Assembly (NCBI GenBank): GCA_024235875.1 | Contig: JACKLP010000002.1 | Location: 434,001-498,000 of the forward strand | From: Burkholderiaceae bacterium | GTDB lineage: Bacteria > Pseudomonadota > Gammaproteobacteria > Burkholderiales > Burkholderiaceae_E | Reading direction: 5' to 3' | Length of the DNA: 64,000 nucleotides | In this document: positions 57,721 to 64,000 of the stretch, piece by piece | Layout of the letters: every line of letters starts with the position of its first letter | Position numbering within the stretch: the first letter of the stretch is position 1 | Position numbers and translations under genes: made by a program | Notes under the pieces: model-generated | What the model was told of the DNA's origin: nothing | The model's input: the letters and a program-made list of their open reading frames with translations, nothing else | Databases searched by the model: none

Positions 57721-59286
57721 TTAGTGTTCGCCGAACTCGCGCAGGCCGGCACGCGCCAATCCGTCGGCATAGCGTGCCCGCAGTGCCGGGTCTGCGATCG
57801 GCAGCGCAGTACGAAACAGCTCGATCGATGCGTCAGGGCGTCGCGCGAGAAGGCGCTCGAGCGCGGACGCCGCTTCATCGTGGCGGCCAAGCAGGCCGAG
57901 CGCGGCGAGTTGCGCGAAGTTTGACCAGAACTGCGCGTCGGCCCGTTGCACCGCCCGCGTCGCCCAGCTCAGCGCCGCTTCCAGGTCGCCCAATGCCAGG
58001 TGCGCCTCGGCGCAGCGCACGAATGACGAACCCACCATCGGGTCGCGCGGGCTGACCCGCAGGCAGGTCTCCAGCACCGGCAGCGCCTCGGCGGCCCTGC
58101 CGGACCAGACCATCGAAGTGCCGAGATAACTCCAGGCCCGCCCGAAGCTTGGGTTCAGGCCCACGGCCGTCCGCATGTGTGCGATCGCCAGTTCGGGTTC
58201 GCGGCGAGCGAGGTGCATCGCGCCGAGGCCGAACTGGCAAAGATGATCGTCGATCGCGATCTGCACGCCGCACTGTGCAATGCGCAAGCCTTCGGTTCGG
58301 GCGTGCTCGCGATCGTCGGTGAGGTTGAACAGCAGCAGAAAGAAGTAGCCGTGCGCCAAGCCGCCGTAGGCCGGTGAGAATTCGGGCGAATCCGCAATCA
58401 GCTCATCGAACATCCGGATCGCCGCGCCGATGTCTTCGCCGCTTCCGATGCGGCGTCCGCGGTAGAGCACCTCCATCGCCTGCAGGTATCGGTCCCAGTC
58501 GGGCAGGTCGGTGGCCCGGCGCATGGTGCGCGCGCGCTCGCGCTCGACGCGGTCGAGCTCCGGCTCGATCGCGCCGACCACCTGCTGGGTGATCTCGTCC
58601 TGAACCGCGAAGATGTCGTCGAGCCTGCGGTCGTAGCGATCGGCCCAGATCTGCCCGCCGCTGGTGCCATCGACCAGCATTGCCGAGACGCGCACGCGCC
58701 GGCCGTCCTTGCGGATGCTGCCCTCGAGCACGTAGCGCACGCCCAGTTCGCGGGCCACCTCGCGCGCGTCCGCCCGGCGGCCGCGGTAGGTGAACATCGT
58801 GCTCGCGGCAATCACGAACATCGAACGGATTCGTGACACCGCGGTGATGATGTCCTCGGTGATGCCGTCGGAGAAGTAGTCCTGCTTCGCATCGTCCGAC
58901 AGGTTCACGAAGGGCAGCACCGCGATCGAAGGTCGGTCGGCGGCCGATCCGATATTCATGGATCGCGATGGCGGCGCGCTCGAATCGAGCGGTGCCACGA
59001 ACCGGAACCCGGTGCGCTGGATCGTGCGGATCACGGCCTGACGCTGGCCGTCGTCACCGACCGCCTTGCGCGCCGCATGCACTCGCGACGCAAGGGTGGC
59101 GTCCGTCACGAAGCGCCCGCCCCAGACCTCGGCAACCAGCTCGTCCTTGCTCACCACACGTTCGTGATGCGCGATCAGGTGGGCGAGCAGTGCGAAGACC
59201 TGGGGCTCCACGGCAACCGTCGTCTCGCCCCGTCGAAGCTCGCAGGTTTCGGTGTCGAGTGCGTGGTCGCCGAAGTAATGGATCAC
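57721..59286 (-). CDS. Winged-helix regulator with TolB-like and TPR domains
   Basis: A 521-residue CadC-like regulator without a transmembrane helix. Residues 1-97 are an OmpR/PhoB-type winged helix (EPQVFALLAHLIAHHERVVSKDELVAEVWGG). Residues about 115-240 are a TolB/FlgO-like domain (IAVLPFVNLSDDAKQDYFSDGITEDI, in two parts), and 260-510 are TPR repeats. This architecture is common in Proteobacteria, often next to adenylate cyclase-type genes. It diverges from the methyltransferase at 59498 across 211 bp and may regulate it. Confidence 0.87.
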   Translation of the reverse strand: MIHYFGDHALDTETCELRRGETTVAVEPQVFALLAHLIAHHERVVSKDELVAEVWGGRFVTDATLASRVHAARKAVGDDGQRQAVIRTIQRTGFRFVAPLDSSAPPSRSMNIGSAADRPSIAVLPFVNLSDDAKQDYFSDGITEDIITAVSRIRSMFVIAASTMFTYRGRRADAREVARELGVRYVLEGSIRKDGRRVRVSAMLVDGTSGGQIWADRYDRRLDDIFAVQDEITQQVVGAIEPELDRVERERARTMRRATDLPDWDRYLQAMEVLYRGRRIGSGEDIGAAIRMFDELIADSPEFSPAYGGLAHGYFFLLLFNLTDDREHARTEGLRIAQCGVQIAIDDHLCQFGLGAMHLARREPELAIAHMRTAVGLNPSFGRAWSYLGTSMVWSGRAAEALPVLETCLRVSPRDPMVGSSFVRCAEAHLALGDLEAALSWATRAVQRADAQFWSNFAQLAALGLLGRHDEAASALERLLARRPDASIELFRTALPIADPALRARYADGLARAGLREFGEH

Positions 59287-59497
59287 GCGTACGCCTCCAT
59301 TGCCTGTCTTCTTCCCGCCTGTGTCCGTCGAGCCCAGTATAGGGCCACGCTCGATCGGCCACGCGCAATCGCAGGCCTTCTACAAGAAAAGATGAAGACC
59401 TCAAAGGGTATCTGAAGGAAATCCCAAAGCGCTCGGACCCGCTCGCTTTGAAGATGATTCCACCGCCAGCAGGCGCCACCCGAAACGAGGAGACGAG

Positions 59498-60304
59498 ATG
59501 ACTACGAGCGAGCCACGCAAGCCGACCACCGCCGCCGTCAATGGGCCCCTCTGGGGCGCGAAAGCGCGCGACTGGGCCGAACTGCAGGAGGCGAGATTCC
59601 GTCCGATGTACGAGGCCGTTTTCGATCGAACAGGGCTCGGGACCAATACGCAATACCTGGATGTCGGTTGCGGCGCCGGTCTGGCTGCGATGATCGCGTC
59701 CAAGCGCGGCGCCGAGGTCTCGGGGATCGACGCCGCGCTGGGCCTGCTCGAGGTCGCGAACGAGCGCGTACCCAAGGGTGACTTGCGCCACGCGGACCTC
59801 GAGTCCCTGCCGTTTGGCGATGCGTCATTCGACCTCGTCACCGGCTTCAATTCCTTCCAGTACGCGGGCAATCCGGTGGTCGCGCTGTCGGAGGCGGCAC
59901 GCGTGGTCCGGCCTGCCGGCCAGGTCGTGATCGCGACATGGGGGGTGCCCGACGGCATGGAGGCGAGTGCGATCGTGCGCTCGATGGGCCCCTTGCTGCC
60001 GCCACCTCCACCGGGCGCACCGGGACCGTTCGCGCTGTCGGACGAATCCGCGCTGCGCACCTTTGCCCAGGCCGCCGGGCTACGTGCGCGAGACGTTTTC
60101 GACGTGTACTTGGACTTCGTGTTCGCCGATCATGACGCCGCCATTAGGGGCCTGTCGGCCTCTGGCGTTGCGGTTCGCGCGGCCGCGCACAGCGGGCAGC
60201 AGGCTGTCGAGCAGGCGCACGAGCAGGCCATCGCGCCCTATCTACAGCAAGATGGCAGCTATCGTTTGAAGGCGAGCTTTCGCTGCCTTGTCGCATGTCC
60301 ATGA
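59498..60304 (+). CDS. Class I SAM-dependent methyltransferase (UbiE/Methyltransf_11-like)
   Basis: A 268-residue methyltransferase. LDVGCGAGLAAMIASKRGAEVSGID (motif I, in parts near residues 54-78), DLESLPFGDASFDLVTGFNSFQYA and the VVRPAGQVVIATWG motif III are canonical. A GAGGAGACGAG ribosome site precedes the ATG. A run of prolines (LLPPPPPGAPGPFAL near 166-180) is notable. It is followed by a hot-dog thioesterase 31 nt downstream. Substrate unknown. Confidence 0.87.
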   Translation: MTTSEPRKPTTAAVNGPLWGAKARDWAELQEARFRPMYEAVFDRTGLGTNTQYLDVGCGAGLAAMIASKRGAEVSGIDAALGLLEVANERVPKGDLRHADLESLPFGDASFDLVTGFNSFQYAGNPVVALSEAARVVRPAGQVVIATWGVPDGMEASAIVRSMGPLLPPPPPGAPGPFALSDESALRTFAQAAGLRARDVFDVYLDFVFADHDAAIRGLSASGVAVRAAAHSGQQAVEQAHEQAIAPYLQQDGSYRLKASFRCLVACP

Positions 60305-60335
60305 TTGGTACGAGTCTGCCGGGAGGCAACGGGAA

Positions 60336-60833
60336 ATGACGCCGATAAGAATTACGAGCGAGTCATTCGAAGCGGGACGATTCTTCGACGGCTTCTCGCT
60401 GCCACCGGTAACGCGGTGGCTGGCTCCGCGCTTCGTTGCCCACGATCCAGCGAGTGCAACGCTACGGCTCGACTACCTGGCGCGGCAGGAGTGGGGCCAT
60501 CCGGGCGGGATGGTCCAGGGCGGAATCGTCACCGCGATGATGGACGACACGATGGGGCCGCTGGTTCTGGCCCAAACGGGAGGTCGCTTCCACCCGGCGA
60601 GCACTGACATTCACACGCGCTACTTCCGCGGATTGCGCGTCGGCGACACGTGCCAGGTGGAGGCGCATCTGGAGCATGCCGGGCGATCGGTGGCTTTCGT
60701 CCGTGCGGAGATGGTTTCGGAAGATGGCAAGCTCGTCGCGCGGGCAACGAACACGGTGCGTCTCATCGACTACATCGACTCATCGGCGCACGCATATTCG
60801 GTGCCAGGTAACACAAGTAGCGGACCATGCTGA
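60336..60833 (+). CDS. PaaI-type hot-dog thioesterase
   Basis: A 165-residue acyl-CoA thioesterase family protein. The region QEWGHPGGMVQGGIVTAMMDDTMGPL has the HGG-like core (HPGGMVQGG) typical of PaaI thioesterases, with THTRYFRGLRVGDTC (as IHTRYFRGLRVGDTC) and VAFVRAEMVSEDGKLVARATNT in the second half. The ATG at 60336 has GGGAGG upstream; an ATG at 60288 overlaps the methyltransferase and lacks support. Follows the methyltransferase, likely same transcript. Confidence 0.83.
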   Translation: MTPIRITSESFEAGRFFDGFSLPPVTRWLAPRFVAHDPASATLRLDYLARQEWGHPGGMVQGGIVTAMMDDTMGPLVLAQTGGRFHPASTDIHTRYFRGLRVGDTCQVEAHLEHAGRSVAFVRAEMVSEDGKLVARATNTVRLIDYIDSSAHAYSVPGNTSSGPC

Positions 60834-60991
60834 GGCTGTCTGTATAAACGTCAACGGGTGGTGAGGTGATGCCTGTTGGTGCGCCATCGGCAAAACTACG
60901 GCAGACTTTCCGGATGTCGTCAGGACTCGCCTTCGGTGGTTGAGGAATTCTCGGAAGCGTAAGTCTGTGACGCCCGGATGGAGGACCGAGA

Positions 60992-61927
60992 ATGAAGCTA
61001 TGCGTGATTCAGGAGCCGCCGGTCTGGCTCGATCTCGAAGCATCCATGGCCCGGGCCCTGGACCTGATCGGGCAGGCGGCGAATCAGGGCGCGAAGTTGG
61101 TCGTGTTCCCGGAAGCCTGGTTTCCAGGCTATCCGGTATTCGTGTGGCGACTCGCACCCGGACCAGGAATGGCCGATACCCGAGCCTTGTTTCGTCGGCT
61201 GCAGAGCAACGCGGTCGATCGACTGGGCGGCGGACTCGCCCCGCTCCAAGCGGCCGCCGCCGAATATGGCGTGGTGCTGGTGGTGGGCTATCAGGAACTC
61301 GACAGCAGCCAAAGCGGCTCCACGCTGTTCAACGCATGCGCCGTCATCGACGCCGACGGACGCATCGCCAACAACCATCGGAAGCTGATGCCCACCAGCC
61401 CCGAGCGAATGGTCTGGGGCTTCGGCGACGCCAGCGGCTTGCGTGTGGTGCAGACAGCGGTGGGCCGCATCGGCACCCTGCTGTGCTGGGAGAACTACAT
61501 GCCGCTCGCGCGCTGCGCACTCTACGCTCAGGACCTGGAGATTCTTTGTGCACCAACCTGGGACAAGGGCGACGTCTGGCTGGCGACGATGCAGCATATC
61601 TCGCGCGAGGGCGGGTGCTGGGTGATTGGCTGTTCAACACCCATGGAGGCAACTGACATCCCAGCCGACGTTCCGGCGCGCGCAACGATTTTCCCGGACG
61701 AGAACGAGTGGATCGATCCGGGCGACGCGGTGGTTTATCGCCCCTCGGGCGAGTTGCTTGCCGGGCCGATGCGCCGCAACAAGGGCATGCTTTTCGCGGA
61801 CATCGATCCTGCCGATGCGCGCGCGTCGCGTCGCATGTTCGATGCGACCGGCCACTATGCCCGCCCGGACATCTTCACGCTCGAGGTGAACCGGGCGGTG
61901 ATGTCGCCGGTGGTGCTTCGGGACTGA
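60992..61927 (+). CDS. Nitrilase/carbon-nitrogen hydrolase
   Basis: A 311-residue nitrilase-superfamily hydrolase. The Glu-Lys-Cys triad is visible: Glu in LVVFPEAWFPGYP near residue 42, Lys in NNHRKLMPT near 129 and Cys in LLCWENYMPLARCALY near 165. The combination of FPE-WFPGYP and CWEN resembles true aliphatic or arylacetonitrile nitrilases more than amidases. A GGAGGA site precedes the ATG. Followed 60 nt later by a PNPOx-like gene on the same strand. Confidence 0.92.
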   Translation: MKLCVIQEPPVWLDLEASMARALDLIGQAANQGAKLVVFPEAWFPGYPVFVWRLAPGPGMADTRALFRRLQSNAVDRLGGGLAPLQAAAAEYGVVLVVGYQELDSSQSGSTLFNACAVIDADGRIANNHRKLMPTSPERMVWGFGDASGLRVVQTAVGRIGTLLCWENYMPLARCALYAQDLEILCAPTWDKGDVWLATMQHISREGGCWVIGCSTPMEATDIPADVPARATIFPDENEWIDPGDAVVYRPSGELLAGPMRRNKGMLFADIDPADARASRRMFDATGHYARPDIFTLEVNRAVMSPVVLRD

Positions 61928-61987
61928 ACGGCGGCGCGAGGGCCCGGGTCCTCGTCGGAGATCGTTCATGAATTTGCTGGAGTCGAT

Positions 61988-62644
61988 ATGCCCAAGACCT
62001 ACACGGCCGCCCAGACGGAACTGCAGCGTCGATTCGGCGTCGAGGCGGTTGCCACGCGCATGCGCGAGATCGTCATCCGCTCCGAGCTTGCAGACAGCGA
62101 CAAGGCGTTCATCGAGTCGCGCGACCTGTTCTTTCTGGCGACGGTGGATGCAGCGGGCCAGCCTAGTTGCTCGTACAAGGGCGGTGCACCGGGTTTCGTC
62201 CAGGTGAGAAGCCCGGTGTCGATCGAGTTTCCGCTCTACAACGGCAACAGCATGTTCCTGTCTGCCGGAAACATGGCGGAGACCGGCAAGGTCGGCATGC
62301 TCTTCATCGACTTCGATACACCGCACCGGCTTCGTGTCGAAGGTTCGGTGGAGATCAACGGCGAGCCTGCAGCCTGCGCGCGATGGCCAGGCGCCGAACT
62401 TGTCGCTGTAGCAACGGTCAGCGCGGTCTTCGTGAACTGCCCACGATACATCCATCGCTCGCAACGAGTGAGCGCATCAAGATACGTGCCCGATGCCCGC
62501 GGCGACGCTCCGCTTCCGGCCTGGAAGCGCATCGACGCGTTTCAGGACGTGCTTCCCGCCACCGACGGCGCACGAGTTGGCGAAGAGGGTGGCCCGATCA
62601 CGCTACAGGAGTATCGCGCCAGGCTGGTTACGGGCAACGGCTGA
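61988..62644 (+). CDS. Pyridoxamine 5'-phosphate oxidase-like flavoprotein
   Basis: A 218-residue split-barrel FMN-binding family protein. ADSDKAFIESRDLFFLATVDAAGQPSCSYKGGAPGFVQV (in parts) is the FMN-binding strand and loop region, and NGNSMFLSAGNMAETGKVGMLFIDF continues the barrel. The group includes proteins adjacent to nitrilases and amine metabolism; the substrate is not known. GGAG lies 6 nt before the ATG. The 5' end resembles general-stress PNPOx family proteins. Confidence 0.85.
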   Translation: MPKTYTAAQTELQRRFGVEAVATRMREIVIRSELADSDKAFIESRDLFFLATVDAAGQPSCSYKGGAPGFVQVRSPVSIEFPLYNGNSMFLSAGNMAETGKVGMLFIDFDTPHRLRVEGSVEINGEPAACARWPGAELVAVATVSAVFVNCPRYIHRSQRVSASRYVPDARGDAPLPAWKRIDAFQDVLPATDGARVGEEGGPITLQEYRARLVTGNG

Positions 62645-62780
62645 CGCGCGCCACGCCATCGAGAGACACGAGTTCGGCGTTCGGAACCCGGTGGGCAATC
62701 AACCTCGCTTCCTCGAACGGAATGCGTGCATCGGTTCGGCCCGCGGCGTAGCCCACCGCGAGCCGCGCTTCCGAAAATGA
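62628..62780 (-). pseudogene. C-terminal fragment of an alpha/beta hydrolase
   Basis: A short minus-strand frame between stops reads GRTDARIPFEEARLIAHRV and then PNAELVSLDGVAR, the C-terminal region of alpha/beta hydrolases (D-x-RIPFEE-R). No start codon or upstream hydrolase sequence is visible: a stop lies at 62781-62783. It overlaps the last 17 nt of the PNPOx gene. Best read as the remnant of a deleted gene. The catalytic His position would follow VSLDG but reads VARV, so it is inactive. Confidence 0.45.
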
Positions 62781-63167
62781 TCAGTCGTGAGACGCGTTCC
62801 GAGTGACGAGCCGCGTAGCGGATCTGCCTCGTGATAGCGGCGAAGCAGCGGTCGTAGGGGCCGAGCGCGATCGATTCCGAGCGTCATCGGAACGAAATGC
62901 GAACGCTTCATCCGAAGACTGCTTGCTGCGTATCGACCCGTGCGCACGACATCAGCCCGCGATGGCGCGCATCATGAAGCGAATCAAGATCCTGCTCGCA
63001 CCGAGCGGCGCGCTGCCGTGGCCGTCAGGCGCTAGAGCTAGAAGATGAGCGCGCGCTACGATCGAGAGCATTCCGGGGGAGCCTGGACGATGGGCGCGGG
63101 CGCCACAACGGAGCGCGTGAAGGAGCCCTTCGGACGAGAGGACATACGCTCGACGATGAAGCACTGA
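62645..63167. other. Gene-poor 523-bp stretch
   Basis: Apart from the hydrolase remnant at its left end I find no convincing gene, repeat or RNA. Small open frames exist on both strands (for example 62803-63048 plus) but lack a ribosome site and recognisable sequence. Together with the remnant, this looks like a decayed region or deletion scar. Confidence 0.5.
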
Positions 63168-64000
63168 TGGACCGGATGAATCTGTTCGGCGGCTTCGAAC
63201 TCGTGGCCGACGACGCGCGGTGCGATGCGACGCCTGGGCGCCGCGGGCAGTTGCTGCTCGCGCACCTGGTGCTCGCGCGCGGCGCGCCGGTCGGCCGTGC
63301 GGTGCTTGGCCGCACGCTTTGGCCCGACAGTGATCCACCCCAGGCGCTCACCAACGTGCGCCGCGAACTCCATCTGCTGCGGCGCGCCTGGCCTGTCTTC
63401 GAACAGGCAATCGCGACCGCTCGCGACAGCCTGCGCTGGAAGCCGACGGGCAGCGTGCGGGTCGATGTGCTCGAGTTCCTCGAACATCTGGAGGCGGCCG
63501 AGGTGGCGCCGGCCGGTCTGTCCCGGTCCGAGGCCGTTGCGCGCCAGGCGGGACATCTTCGCGACGCGGTTTCGCTGGCCCGTGGCGGCTTGCTACCGGC
63601 CATCGATGACCACTGGCTCGACGACGAGCGACAGATCCTGCAACGCCGGCTCGTTGGCGCGTTGCGCGATCTCGTCCAGCACGAGACCGGGTTGAGGCGA
63701 TTCGACGATGCCTTTCTGCACGCGACCCGCTGGCAGCAGATCGAACCGTTCGACGAGTCGGCATGCGCCGCCCGCATCGCACTGTGCCTGCGGCGCGGAG
63801 AACGCGTCGCGGCGCTGGGTGCCTATGAAGCATTCGCGGCGCTGCTCGATCGCGAACTCGGGACGACACCCGGTCCGGTACTCCGGGCCATGATGGAGAA
63901 CCTGGCTGCGAACAGTGGTCCGACCTCTCCGTTCAGGGGCGACCCCTTGGCCGGCCGCGCGGCCCCCGCGGTGACGGCTGCGGCGCTGGTCGGCCGCAGC
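63168..64000 (+). CDS. SARP/BTAD-family transcriptional activator (truncated by window end)
   Basis: The first 277 residues of a large regulator that continues beyond the window. LFGGFELVADDARC and LLLAHLVLARGAPVGRAVLGRTLWPD match the winged helix of SARP-type activators; ALTNVRRELHLLRRAWP follows. The bacterial transcriptional activator domain covers about residues 95-250 (FDDAFLHATRWQQIEPFDESACAARIALCLRRGERVAALGAYEAFAALL in parts, ending ELGTTPGPVL). The frame ends in AALVGRS, the usual start of an AAA ATPase domain. A GTG at 63117 is an alternative start. Its target is unknown. Confidence 0.82.

Noticed and set aside
62803..63048. Small plus-strand frame in the gene-poor stretch
   Set aside because: No ribosome site, biased composition and no motif; probably chance.
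1..64000. tRNA, rRNA, CRISPR, insertion sequence or integrase genes
   Set aside because: I read both strands for cloverleaf-like stretches, regular spacer repeats and transposase or integrase motifs and found none that I could support.

Overview
This is a GC-rich chromosomal segment (roughly two thirds G+C by eye) from a proteobacterium, most likely a betaproteobacterium; that placement is inferred from gene content (UbiX, CbpA/CbpM, PhoX, paired cyanophycin synthetases, TcuAB, lipid A-type enzymes) and not from a marker gene. Genes are tightly packed, many with 1-14 nt start/stop overlaps, and GTG or TTG starts decide several boundaries. I saw no rRNA or tRNA gene, insertion sequence, integrase or CRISPR array.

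Layout. 1-4.0 kb: an envelope-lipid cassette (two different phosphatidylserine decarboxylases around a methyltransferase, then an LpxH-like phosphoesterase) and a Lys/Ala-rich protein. 4.0-6.1 kb: a PhoX-type phosphatase with a 7-4-7 direct repeat in front of it. 6.1-20.4 kb, all on the minus strand: an Isp-type [NiFe] hydrogenase (small subunit, Isp1, Isp2, large subunit) with its own protease and a HupH-like protein, then HupE, then a nine-subunit V-type ATPase (order G/H-like, C-like, I, K, F, E, A, B, D). The gaps are so small that the ATPase may be read through from the hydrogenase promoter. 20.6-26.7 kb, plus strand: the full maturation set hypC-A-B-D-F-E, divergent from the hydrogenase. 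An FNR/Anr-like dyad lies between the two arms.

26.7-36.4 kb: a MaoC-like protein, the tcuAB tricarballylate pair, three overlapping exporter genes (MFS, MATE, TauE/SafE), an unassigned permease and a thiolase-like protein of the TLP1 kind. 36.4-38.5 kb: two paralogous GGDEF diguanylate cyclases with a strong nested hairpin between them. 38.7-40.7 kb: ubiX, cbpA and cbpM. 40.7-47.5 kb: catabolic enzymes (CoA transferase, alkylsulfatase-like protein, esterase, haloacetate dehalogenase, NAD-binding protein, metallo-beta-lactamase hydrolase). 47.6-48.7 kb: alanine dehydrogenase.

48.8-57.7 kb is a cyanophycin island: DUF1854 protein and an ABC exporter on the minus strand, diverging from cphA' and cphA, followed by three small secreted proteins, two of which form a family with a Cys-x8-Cys C-terminus. 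CphA' has lost the Mur-ligase P-loop. 57.7-64.0 kb holds a winged-helix/TPR regulator, a methyltransferase, a thioesterase, a nitrilase, a PNPOx-like protein, a hydrolase remnant and the start of a SARP/BTAD regulator that runs off the window.

The most interesting unit is the hydrogenase-HupE-V-ATPase run: H2 oxidation and a rotary ATPase appear to be expressed together, probably at low oxygen.
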